A DNA stretch of 64,000 nucleotides from Donghicola eburneus (GTDB lineage: Bacteria; Pseudomonadota; Alphaproteobacteria; Rhodobacterales; Rhodobacteraceae). The translations under genes and the position numbers were made by a program. The stretch covers positions 186,001 to 250,000 of the forward strand of contig NZ_FOXY01000002.1 in the NCBI RefSeq assembly GCF_900115865.1. The letters are read 5' to 3'. The notes beneath the pieces are model-generated. The model saw only the letters and a list, made by a program, of their open reading frames with translations, was not told the origin of the DNA and searched no databases. This document shows, piece after piece, positions 54,357 to 62,423 of this stretch. Numbering within the stretch: position 1 is the first letter of the stretch; every line of letters starts with the position of its first letter.

Positions 54357-55760
54357 ATGACCTCCGCCGTCGTCACCCGTTTTGCACCCTCGCCCACCGG
54401 CTACCTGCATATCGGCGGGGCCCGCACCGCCCTGTTCAACTGGCTCTATGCCCGTGGCCGCGGGGGCAAATTCCTGCTACGGATCGAGGATACAGACCGC
54501 GAACGCTCGACCCCCGAGGCGACCGCCGCAATCCTGAAGGGACTGGACTGGCTGGGTCTGGACCACGATGGTGAGCCGATCAGCCAGCACGCGCGCGCCG
54601 ACCGTCACCGCGAAGTGGCGCTGGAGCTGCTGGACGCTGGCAAGGCGTACAAATGCTTTAGCACGCAAGAGGAAATTCAGGCGTTCCGCGACGCGGCCAA
54701 GGAAGAGGGCCGCAGCACCCTATTCCAGAGCCCGTGGCGCGATGCTGATCCCAGCACCTATCCCGACGCGCCCTATGTGGTCCGCCTGAAGACCGCGACC
54801 GAAGGTACGACCGTCATCGAGGACGAAGTGCAGGGCACGGTGAAAATCCGCAACGACCAGCTGGACGACATGATCCTGCTGCGCTCGGATGGCAGCCCCG
54901 TTTACATGTTGGCCGTGGTCGTGGACGACTACGACATGGGCGTGACCCACGTGATCCGCGGCGACGACCACCTGAACAACGCGGCGCGCCAGATGGGCAT
55001 TTATACCGCGATGGGCTGGCCCCTGCCCGTCTACGCGCACATCCCGCTGATCCACGGTCCCGACGGCAAGAAGCTGTCGAAGCGCCACGGCGCGTTGGGC
55101 GTCGAGGAATATCAGGCGATGGGCTACCCCGCCGCGGGCATGCGCAACTATCTGGCGCGTCTGGGCTGGAGCCACGGGGACGACGAATTCTTCTCGGATG
55201 AACAGGCCAAAGAGTGGTTTGATCTCAAGGGGATCGGCAAATCACCCGCGCGTCTCGACTTCAAAAAGCTGGAGAATCTGTGCGGCCAACACATTGCTGC
55301 AACAGACGATGCTGCACTGCTCGCAGAAATTGAGGCATTTTTCAGCGCGACCAATCAGCCCGCTTTGACACCCGAGAAAAAAGAACTGTTTAAAAATGCG
55401 CTTTTCTGCCTGAAAGATCGCGCAAAGACTTTCCCGGAACTCATTGATAAAGCTGCATTTGTTTTCGCGGACCGTCCCATCGTGCCCGACGAAAAAGCTG
55501 CAAAGAACCTCGACACGGTATCCCGTGGTATACTGTCAGAATTGACGCCGCACCTGCAAAATGCTAGCTGGACGCGTGAGGCGTTGGAGGAGGTGCTGAA
55601 CCAATTTGCCGAAGCTCGCGAGCTGAAGTTTGGCAAAATGGCAGGTCCGCTGCGGGCAGCCCTTGCGGGTCGTTCGGTCTCTCCTAGCGTATTCGACATG
55701 ATGATTGTTCTCGGGCGCGAGGAAACTCTTGCCCGCTTTAACGACGCAGCGAACGGCTAA
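54357..55760 (+). CDS. gltX: Glutamyl-tRNA synthetase
   Basis: This 467-residue class I aminoacyl-tRNA synthetase has its HIGH-type motif in [19 protein letters not shown] and its KMSKS-type motif as [11 protein letters not shown]. The C-terminal anticodon-binding part starts near residue 310. From about base 55280 to the end the DNA composition changes: GC falls from about 65% to near 50%, with many AAA, GAA and TTT codons, while the frame stays intact. This suggests a mosaic gene made by recombination. Alphaproteobacteria often carry two gltX genes, and this may be one of them. Confidence 0.94.
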   Translation: MTSAVVTRFAPSPTGYLHIGGARTALFNWLYARGRGGKFLLRIEDTDRERSTPEATAAILKGLDWLGLDHDGEPISQHARADRHREVALELLDAGKAYKCFSTQEEIQAFRDAAKEEGRSTLFQSPWRDADPSTYPDAPYVVRLKTATEGTTVIEDEVQGTVKIRNDQLDDMILLRSDGSPVYMLAVVVDDYDMGVTHVIRGDDHLNNAARQMGIYTAMGWPLPVYAHIPLIHGPDGKKLSKRHGALGVEEYQAMGYPAAGMRNYLARLGWSHGDDEFFSDEQAKEWFDLKGIGKSPARLDFKKLENLCGQHIAATDDAALLAEIEAFFSATNQPALTPEKKELFKNALFCLKDRAKTFPELIDKAAFVFADRPIVPDEKAAKNLDTVSRGILSELTPHLQNASWTREALEEVLNQFAEARELKFGKMAGPLRAALAGRSVSPSVFDMMIVLGREETLARFNDAANG

Positions 55761-55783
55761 GCCGGAGAAGCTGACCATGAAAA

Positions 55784-55815
55784 CCCTTTCCGGCCTCCAC
55801 TGGCCGGAAAAAGGG
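55784..55815 (+). terminator. Hairpin after gltX
   Basis: TTTCCGGCC (55787-55795) pairs with GGCCGGAAA (55802-55810), extendable by CCC/GGG with bulged A residues. No T run follows; an AT-rich TAATAT (55822-55827) comes next. It may be a processing or attenuation hairpin in the gltX-gltA spacer. Confidence 0.45.
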
Positions 55816-55837
55816 ACTAGATAATATAGCGTACCCT

Positions 55838-55853
55838 GGCCGGACCACCGGCC
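55838..55853 (+). repeat. Second GGCCGG hairpin in the gltA leader
   Basis: GGCCGG (55838-55843) pairs with CCGGCC (55848-55853) around ACCA. The same GGCCGG core occurs in the upstream hairpin, so arms of the two hairpins can exchange partners. It lies in the predicted 5' leader of gltA. Confidence 0.4.
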
Positions 55854-55906
55854 GACGGGAGGTAGCCCCGGGACCCGTGTTCGAGGGCCTTTCAAGAGGA
55901 ATGACG

Positions 55907-57202
55907 ATGGCTGATACTACAAAGACCGCGAAGCTGACGATTGGTGAGAACACCTACGATCTGCCGATCCACTCGCCGAGTGTGGGACCTGACGTGCTCG
56001 ATATCCGCAAGCTGTACGCTCAGGCAGGTGTCTTTACCTACGATCCGGGCTTCACCTCGACCGCTGCCTGCGACAGCACCATCACCTATATCGACGGCGA
56101 CAAGGGTGAATTGCTGCACCGCGGCTATCCCATCGACCAGCTGGCCGGCAAATCCCACTACCTCGAGGTCTGCTTCCTGCTGCTCTACGGCTACCTGCCC
56201 ACCGCAGCCGAGCTGGAGAAGTTCGAGACCACCATCACCCGTCACACCATGATCCACGAGCAGATGCACAACTTCTTCCGTGGCTTCCGTCGTGACGCGC
56301 ACCCGATGGCAACCATGGTGGGTGTGGTTGGCGCCATGTCGGCGTTCTACCATGACTCGACCGACATCGCGGACCCCCGCCAGCGCGAGATCGCATCGCA
56401 CCGCCTGATCGCCAAGATGCCCACCATCGCGGCAATGGCGTACAAGTACTCGATCGGTCAGCCTTTCGTGTATCCGCGCAACGATCTGGATTACGCGTCG
56501 AACTTCCTGCACATGTGCTTTGCCGTGCCCGCAGAAGAGTACCACGTTGACCCGATCCTCGCCCGCGCGATGGACCGTATCTTCACCCTGCACGCGGACC
56601 ACGAGCAGAACGCGTCGACCTCGACCGTACGTCTGGCGTCGTCTTCGGGTGCGAACCCGTTTGCGTGTATCGCGGCTGGCATCGCCTGCCTCTGGGGCCC
56701 CGCACACGGCGGCGCAAACCAGGCATGTCTGGAAATGCTCAAGGAAATCGGCACCCCCGATCGCATCCCCGAGTTCATCGCCCGCGCCAAGGACAAGAAC
56801 GATCCGTTCCGCCTGATGGGCTTTGGCCACCGCGTCTACAAGAACTTCGACCCCCGCGCGACCGTGATGAAGCAGTCGGCTGACGAAGTTCTGGAGCTGC
56901 TGGGTGTCGAGAACAACCCGATCCTCGCGACCGCCAAGGAACTGGAGCAGGCCGCTCTGGCAGACCCCTACTTCGCAGAGAAGAAGCTGTTCCCGAACGT
57001 CGACTTCTACTCGGGCATCATCCTCGAGGCGATGGGCTTCCCGACCTCGATGTTCACCCCGATCTTCGCGATGTCGCGGACCGTGGGCTGGATTTCGCAG
57101 TGGAAAGAGCAGCTGTCGGACCCGCAGATGAAAATCGGCCGTCCCCGTCAGCTGTACCTCGGCGAAACCTCGCGCGAGTACATCGACATCGAAGAGCGCT
57201 AA
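55907..57202 (+). CDS. gltA: Citrate synthase
   Basis: This 431-residue citrate synthase of the Gram-negative hexameric type is the entry enzyme of the TCA cycle. Catalytic residues lie in the usual segments: the first His in [15 protein letters not shown], the second His in [15 protein letters not shown], and the Asp in [17 protein letters not shown]. The N-terminal beta domain is complete. The ATG at 55907 is preferred because AGAGGA lies six bases upstream; an earlier ATG at 55901 directly abuts that site. Confidence 0.96.
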   Translation: MADTTKTAKLTIGENTYDLPIHSPSVGPDVLDIRKLYAQAGVFTYDPGFTSTAACDSTITYIDGDKGELLHRGYPIDQLAGKSHYLEVCFLLLYGYLPTAAELEKFETTITRHTMIHEQMHNFFRGFRRDAHPMATMVGVVGAMSAFYHDSTDIADPRQREIASHRLIAKMPTIAAMAYKYSIGQPFVYPRNDLDYASNFLHMCFAVPAEEYHVDPILARAMDRIFTLHADHEQNASTSTVRLASSSGANPFACIAAGIACLWGPAHGGANQACLEMLKEIGTPDRIPEFIARAKDKNDPFRLMGFGHRVYKNFDPRATVMKQSADEVLELLGVENNPILATAKELEQAALADPYFAEKKLFPNVDFYSGIILEAMGFPTSMFTPIFAMSRTVGWISQWKEQLSDPQMKIGRPRQLYLGETSREYIDIEER

Positions 57203-57230
57203 TCGCGCACTTACTCCCAGCCAAAAAGAA

Positions 57231-57257
57231 AGCCGCCCGTTTCGGGGCGGCTTTTTT
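57231..57257 (+). terminator. Terminator after gltA
   Basis: AGCCGCCC (57231-57238) pairs with GGGCGGCT (57245-57252) around GTTTCG, followed by a T run. The same stem-loop core occurs again at 59344-59369 beside the second RTX gene. Confidence 0.9.
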
Positions 57258-57277
57258 CGTTTCGGCATTGGGTGGGG

Positions 57278-59032
57278 TTAGCCGGAAAACGGCACCAGAC
57301 CGATCGCGCTCGCGAGATTGAAGTTGCTGGGAAGCGGCTGGTTGATCTGCGCAAAGGCAACGCCATCAAGATAGATCATGGTCCCCTGCTCGTCTGCGTC
57401 CAGTTCGGTGGTGATCACGGGCGCAGTGTCGCCCTCGTATTTGATCATCAAATAGTCCTCGGACGGGTCAAATGCGCGGATTGCGATTACGTCGTCGCTG
57501 TCCGCCGTCTCGACGAGGATCAGGGCATCCGCGCCATCGCGGCCATCGATCGTATCACCGCCGCCAGCAATCAAAACGTCGTTGCCTTCACCGCCTTTAA
57601 TGAGGTCAAAGCCCTCGGTCGAAATGGTGTCGTTATCCATCGGGACATCGATGATGGTTTCGTCCTCGCCAACATCGAAGCGCACATAGCGCAGATCTGC
57701 ACTCGTGCCGTTCAGCAGATCTGCGCCGGTGTCACCAAAGATCGTGTCGTCACCCGTGCCGCCGACCACTTCGTCGTTGCCGGAATTACCGTCCAGATAG
57801 TCACTCCCTTCACCGCCAGAGATAAAGTCGTTTCCGGCATTACCAAGAAGCAAGTCATCACCGTCTTCGCCGTAGAGCGTGTCATCCCCTTGGCCCGCGT
57901 GGAAGGAATCATACTCACTTCGGCCCATGAAGAGGTCATCGTATACGGAGCCGAAGCGTTCATAATCAGGTTCGTGTGTTCCCACACCATTCTCAGGCGC
58001 GAACAGGCCAGTTACGACGACATCGTCAAGGGTAAAACTTTCATCCGCCCCATCAAGGCGCATCACCACCTTGCCGTCATCGAGAAGTTCGGCGTAGCCA
58101 TCCTCGTAGTTGATCGAGAGATCAATGCGGGCATTCGAGGTAACCGTATAATCGATGACATCCACACCGGGATTGAAGTCTGTGATCACCGCCGGTTCAT
58201 CCCCGTCCACGAGGAACTCACGAATAACGCTGAAGGTGTCCAAGCCTCTGCCACCTGTCGCAGTATCGTCAGACCCGATGAACAGGGTGTCATTTCCGCC
58301 GTCGCCGTGAACCTCGTCCGCGCCGCTGGTGTCTGCATCACCAACCCAACTCATGAAGGTGCGAATATCGATGTCTTCGCCGCTGGCCAGCGCCTCGAAA
58401 GCGGCAGCCTGATCACCGGACCCTGCCGCGATGATCATGTCGTTCCCTTGTCCGCCGGACAGGCTGTTGTTGCCGTCGAGATCAATCAGGGTGTCAGTGC
58501 CATCGCCGCCCTCTAGGGTATCCGCACGATTACCGCCAAGAAGCGTGTCACTCTGCGAGCCGCCATAGAGGGAATCGCGGCCATCGCCGCCGTAGATCAG
58601 GTCTTCGCTGCGGTTACCCGACAGTTCATCTCCACCCGCGCCGCCATCAATGGTGTCACGCCAGTTCCCACCAAAAATCCAATCGTTACCCCGGCCGCCA
58701 GACAGACTGTCGGCTCCGCCATAGCCTTCGATGGAGTCGTCCCCTTTGCCGCCGCTGATGGTATCTGCTTTGTTCGACCCGTAGAGAATGTCATCGCCCT
58801 TGGAGCCATTCTCGACCCGCTCGGTACTGTCAGAGCCGGAGTCGTCGCTGTCCGAGGTATCATTGCTGGAGGAGTCATCGCTCGAGGTATCGTCGTCACT
58901 CGATGTGTCATCCCCTTCGTGTTCCAGACGCTCATCGTGATCGTGATCGGAGTCATCGTCAGAGGAGTCGTCGATCACAACCGAATAGACCCCGTAACTT
59001 GCGAGGAGGGAGAATAGAATTAGACCAATCAT
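57278..59032 (-). CDS. Membrane-anchored RTX calcium-binding protein 1
   Basis: This 584-residue protein has an N-terminal hydrophobic anchor (about 2-20), an Asp/Ser-rich acidic linker (about 21-75), and two blocks of nonapeptide RTX repeats (GGxGxDxLx): about 75-210 (for example GGKGDDSIEGYGGADSLSGG) and about 375-445. These form calcium-bound beta rolls. A C-terminal domain ends with PLPSNFNLASAIGLVPFSG. The start is fixed because no other start codon is in frame upstream. A T1SS-type exporter is not next to it. It is paralogous to the next gene upstream. Confidence 0.85.
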   Translation of the reverse strand: MIGLILFSLLASYGVYSVVIDDSSDDDSDHDHDERLEHEGDDTSSDDDTSSDDSSSNDTSDSDDSGSDSTERVENGSKGDDILYGSNKADTISGGKGDDSIEGYGGADSLSGGRGNDWIFGGNWRDTIDGGAGGDELSGNRSEDLIYGGDGRDSLYGGSQSDTLLGGNRADTLEGGDGTDTLIDLDGNNSLSGGQGNDMIIAAGSGDQAAAFEALASGEDIDIRTFMSWVGDADTSGADEVHGDGGNDTLFIGSDDTATGGRGLDTFSVIREFLVDGDEPAVITDFNPGVDVIDYTVTSNARIDLSINYEDGYAELLDDGKVVMRLDGADESFTLDDVVVTGLFAPENGVGTHEPDYERFGSVYDDLFMGRSEYDSFHAGQGDDTLYGEDGDDLLLGNAGNDFISGGEGSDYLDGNSGNDEVVGGTGDDTIFGDTGADLLNGTSADLRYVRFDVGEDETIIDVPMDNDTISTEGFDLIKGGEGNDVLIAGGGDTIDGRDGADALILVETADSDDVIAIRAFDPSEDYLMIKYEGDTAPVITTELDADEQGTMIYLDGVAFAQINQPLPSNFNLASAIGLVPFSG

Positions 59033-59338
59033 TTTCGCACCAATTGTGCGCCTTAACCCGGCGCTTTCACATAAATCGGCAAGTGTTTACCACCCGCCGG
59101 ACCCGTGAGTAGAATTTGGCAAAAATGTGGCATTGACAAGTATGGATTTACTTTCCCTTAACAGATCAAAAGCCCGAACGTGCAAAAATCCCCATTAACC
59201 CACTGCTACCCATAGTAAAATCCATGTTAACCAAAACGGCTGCAATTACGTTGCCTCCCAGAGATTAATAACAAGTTTGGATAGCCCCATAGAGAGAGTT
59301 CAAGCGGCTTGCAGCGGCACCCATTAACCCTTTTGCAA
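59033..59338. other. Spacer between the two RTX genes
   Basis: No gene is seen. The part at 59101-59154 is about 70% identical to 60940-60993 upstream of the second RTX gene, so it is probably a duplicated promoter. On the minus strand both copies show a TTG-type -35 and AATTCT separated by 17 bases. The rest (59155-59338) is AT-rich with several TTAA words and no clear structure. Confidence 0.5.
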
Positions 59339-59374
59339 GAATGAAAGCCGCCCGTTTCGGGGCGGCTTTCATTC
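59339..59374 (-). terminator. Long hairpin after RTX gene 2
   Basis: A perfect 15-bp stem (59339-59353 with 59360-59374) with loop GTTTCG lies 12 bases after the stop codon of the second RTX gene. Its core is identical to the gltA terminator at 57231-57252, which suggests copying. No long T run follows on either strand. Confidence 0.7.
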
Positions 59375-59386
59375 ACTGCGACTGTA

Positions 59387-60871
59387 TTAGACGTAGCCTG
59401 AATTGTAGTGATACACGTGCGGGATTCCGAAGTTTGCGGGCAGAGCTGTCTTGATCAAGAATGTTCCTTTGCCGTCTAGTGCCACCACAGTGTGCCCATC
59501 CCCGTTGACCGATGTCGTTATTTCAGGCTCCTCGTCGCCCGAATACTTGACCATCAGCACATCCTCGTAGGGGTTGTAGTCTTCGAGCACAGCAAGCTCG
59601 TCGCTGCCATCGTGGTCAATCACAACAATGAGATCAGTGCCTGCACCAGCGATCGCGGTATCTCCTGCACCGACCAGCAGCACGTCATCTCCGTAGCCGC
59701 CGTTGAGAAGGTCCGCACCATCGGTCTGCACCGGATCATACAATACGATCTCACCGTATGTCTCTTCGCCATAATCAGTGAACCAAGCCCTAATATTGTC
59801 GGAATCGATCCCATTCAGAGTGTCGTCGCCAGTGCCGCCATTCAGAGTATCGGAGCCAGCGCCGCCCATCAGCCAGTCATCATCGGCAGCGCCATTCAGC
59901 GTATCCCTGCCATCGCCACCATACAGGGTGTCGTTACCACCCTCGCCTGAAGCCTTGTCATTGCCGTCTTGAAGGTAGAAGGCATCATCCCCCGCACCAC
60001 CGGTAAGGTTGTCATTTCCCGCGCTGGCTTTCACCGCCACGGAAGAAAGAGTGATATCATCCAGTGTGAGGCCCTCGGTATCACCGCCAATTACCATCAC
60101 CAGCTTTCCACCGTCATAGAGGTTCACGCCAGTGTCCGTATGCTCGATGCTCAGGTCGGGTTCGCCAGTGGAGGCGGAGTACATATACTCGATCTGATCG
60201 GCATCCTCGTAGTCTGTGATGGTGGCCGGTGCGTCACCGGACAACAAGTGGTGCCGAGCCACAGCAAAAGTGTCACCGCCGCTACCGCCCGTGGCGGTAT
60301 CACCAGCACCAAATGCCAAGACGTCCCAACTGCTACCGCCATCCAGAACGTCTGCGCCGCTCGTGTCCTCTTGGGCCAGGGCCAGAGCAAGGGCCTCGGA
60401 TTTTAACGGCTGCAAGCTGGGCTTCAGCTCTGTAAGGCCGCTCTTCAAGTCGGCATACAGGGTCGAGAGGCTGCCACTGGCGTCGTCTGAAAAATCACCT
60501 GCTGCGATCAAGACATCCTGTCCAACTCCGCCGCTCAGGGTGTTGTTGCCATCGACATCGATCAGCCAGTCGTGCCCCGCGTACCCTGCCAGAGAGTCAT
60601 CGCCATCCCCGCCAAGGAGCGTGTCGTTATCCCCTGCCCCGACGATAGAGTCAGCACCGATCCCGCCAAATAACAGATCGTCAGAGTCGCCACCATCGAG
60701 CGTATCGTCGCCACCGCCGGCGTTCATCACATCGTCATCGTCGCTGCCGACCAGACGTTCGTCGCGATCCTGATCGGAGCTGTCGTCAGAAGAGCTGTCA
60801 GAGGAGTCGTCAACCACAACCGAATAGACCCCATAGCTCGCTAGGAGAGAGAACAGCATTAAACCAATCAT
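59387..60871 (-). CDS. Membrane-anchored RTX calcium-binding protein 2
   Basis: This 494-residue paralog of the RTX protein downstream has a nearly identical N-terminal anchor (MIGLMLFSLLASYGVYSVVVDDSSD), an acidic Ser/Asp linker, and RTX repeats at about 50-115 and 285-355. Its C-terminal domain matches (DYNPYEDVLMVKYSGDEEPEITT, ending ALPANFGIPHVYHYNSGYV). An in-frame ATG at 60904 would add MRQLRRSIGAK. I prefer 60871 because the copy next door can only start at the matching position. It is a likely surface or secreted calcium-binding protein of unknown role. Confidence 0.83.
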   Translation of the reverse strand: MIGLMLFSLLASYGVYSVVVDDSSDSSSDDSSDQDRDERLVGSDDDDVMNAGGGDDTLDGGDSDDLLFGGIGADSIVGAGDNDTLLGGDGDDSLAGYAGHDWLIDVDGNNTLSGGVGQDVLIAAGDFSDDASGSLSTLYADLKSGLTELKPSLQPLKSEALALALAQEDTSGADVLDGGSSWDVLAFGAGDTATGGSGGDTFAVARHHLLSGDAPATITDYEDADQIEYMYSASTGEPDLSIEHTDTGVNLYDGGKLVMVIGGDTEGLTLDDITLSSVAVKASAGNDNLTGGAGDDAFYLQDGNDKASGEGGNDTLYGGDGRDTLNGAADDDWLMGGAGSDTLNGGTGDDTLNGIDSDNIRAWFTDYGEETYGEIVLYDPVQTDGADLLNGGYGDDVLLVGAGDTAIAGAGTDLIVVIDHDGSDELAVLEDYNPYEDVLMVKYSGDEEPEITTSVNGDGHTVVALDGKGTFLIKTALPANFGIPHVYHYNSGYV

Positions 60872-61117
60872 TTTCGCACCAATACTGCGCCTTAACTGAC
60901 GCATTCACTTTTAAAAGACAGGTGTTAATCACCTGACTGACCCGTAAGTCAGAATTTGTCATAAATGCTCGATTTGCAAGTATGATTCACTTTACGTCGA
61001 AAATGCAAAGATCCGCACAACAAGCATGATGCGCGGACCTTTTGAAATAAAATCGGAAATTCAGGTTAACCATGGCCGCCGAGAACAATGTCCGGCCAAT
61101 GATTATTAACGAGGGAT

Positions 61118-61894
61118 TTAGCGTCCCTCGTAAGACGCCGGGCGTTTTTCTAGGAAAGCCATCACGCCCTCTTTGAAATCGCGGGTCCCACCGCAGGTGC
61201 CCTGAAGCTGCGCCTCGAGGAGGAGTTGCTGTTCCAGATTGTTGTCCCAGCTGCCGCGGAGCGAGGCTTTGATGTGCTGGTAGGCCACGGACGGACCGCT
61301 GGCCAATTTCGCGGCGCGGGCGCGCCAGTGCGCATTGAATTCGGCGTCTGGGACGGCCTCCCAGATCATGCCCCATTCGTCGGCTTGGCGGGCGGTGATG
61401 GGTTCCGCGAACAGGGCTGCGCCCATGGCTTTGGCCGCGCCCATCTGGCGAGGCAGCCAATATGTGCCACCGGCGTCTGGCATCAAACCGATGCGGGCAA
61501 ACGCCTGTAGGAAGACGGCGCTTTCGGTGGCGATTACCACGTCGGCGGCCAGCGCAAGGTTGGCCCCTGCCCCTGCTGCCGTGCCGTTCACAGCGCAGAT
61601 GGTCGGCACGGGGCAGTCATAAATCGCTTGCAGCATGGGGACATATTCGTCGCGCAACACACGCTCCAGATCCAGAGCGTTCAGGGTGCCTGCGTCGGAC
61701 AAATCCTGACCGGAACAAAAGGCCCGCCCTTCGCCTGTCATGACAAGCGCCCGCGCGTTTTTGCCCGCGTCCTTGACCGCTTCGAGGATCTCGGCGCGCA
61801 TCTGCGAGGACAGAGCGTTCATCACGTCCGGACGGTTCAGGGTCAGGACTGCGATGTCGTCCGCAATCTCGTAGCGAATTGTCTGGAATTGCAT
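61118..61894 (-). CDS. Enoyl-CoA hydratase/isomerase (PaaG-like)
   Basis: This 258-residue crotonase-fold protein has an oxyanion-hole segment RAFCSGQDLSD and the second conserved block CAVNGTAAGAGANLALAADVVIATESAVFLQAFARIGLMPDAGGTYWLPR, which carries an acidic catalytic residue. The pattern fits the PaaG isomerase of phenylacetate degradation, but similar proteins act in fatty-acid oxidation. The ATG at 61894 follows GAGGAGG. It lies 70 bases after ccmH on the same strand, behind a 9-bp stem-loop. Confidence 0.88.
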   Translation of the reverse strand: MQFQTIRYEIADDIAVLTLNRPDVMNALSSQMRAEILEAVKDAGKNARALVMTGEGRAFCSGQDLSDAGTLNALDLERVLRDEYVPMLQAIYDCPVPTICAVNGTAAGAGANLALAADVVIATESAVFLQAFARIGLMPDAGGTYWLPRQMGAAKAMGAALFAEPITARQADEWGMIWEAVPDAEFNAHWRARAAKLASGPSVAYQHIKASLRGSWDNNLEQQLLLEAQLQGTCGGTRDFKEGVMAFLEKRPASYEGR

Positions 61895-61905
61895 GAAAGG
61901 CCTCC

Positions 61906-61948
61906 TCTGCTCTCTGGCCCGCATCAAAGCGGAAAGCCCGAGAGCAGA
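61906..61948 (-). promoter_or_regulatory. Stem-loop beside the PaaG-like ribosome site
   Basis: TCTGCTCTC (61906-61914) pairs perfectly with GAGAGCAGA (61940-61948). The 25-base loop can form a further inner helix. On the minus strand this stem ends right before the GAGGAGG site of the enoyl-CoA hydratase gene, so it may separate its expression from that of the ccm genes. Confidence 0.35.
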
Positions 61949-61964
61949 AAAGAAAAACCCAGCG

Positions 61965-62423
61965 TCAGTCCTTGAGGATTTCGCTGAGACGCGCTTCTTC
62001 GTCCGCGCTCAGGCGATCCTCGGTCGCGGGTTTGGCAGTGGCACGCCCCCGCAGGTAGAAGAACGCGAGGATCAGGGCGATGACCGCCATGATCGGGCCT
62101 GCAAGCCACAGGAAGATATTGGAGCCGCGCGTGGTCGGATTCAGCAGGACGTATTCGCCGTAGCGGTCCACCACGTAGTCCACCACCTCTTCGTTGGTGT
62201 CCCCTTCGAGCAGACGCTCACGGACCAAGAGGCGCAGATCGCGCGCCAGTTCGGCGTTCGATTCGTCGATGCTTTCATTGCGGCAGACCAGACAGCGCAG
62301 ACCGGCCGAAATGTCCCGCGCCCGCTGTTCCATCGCGGGATCGGGCAGGATTTCGTCGGGCTGAACAGCATAGGCCAAGGGTGCCGAGAGGATCAGCGCC
62401 AATACGAGGATCAGGCGTTTCAT
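61965..62423 (-). CDS. ccmH: Cytochrome c maturation protein CcmH
   Basis: This 152-residue membrane-anchored thiol-disulfide protein has a signal peptide (about 1-19), the redox pair Cys-x-x-Cys in LRCLVCRNESIDESNAELARDLR, and one transmembrane helix (about 103-123). It keeps apocytochrome c reduced before haem attachment. The start overlaps the ccmF stop codon by ATGA. It is the CcmH N-terminal-domain type, also called CycL. Confidence 0.94.
   Translation of the reverse strand: MKRLILVLALILSAPLAYAVQPDEILPDPAMEQRARDISAGLRCLVCRNESIDESNAELARDLRLLVRERLLEGDTNEEVVDYVVDRYGEYVLLNPTTRGSNIFLWLAGPIMAVIALILAFFYLRGRATAKPATEDRLSADEEARLSEILKD

Noticed and set aside
57700-58800. Regular short repeats that look like a CRISPR array or tandem repeats
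   Set aside because: They follow a 27-base coding period and translate to RTX nonapeptides, with no constant repeat or unique spacers.
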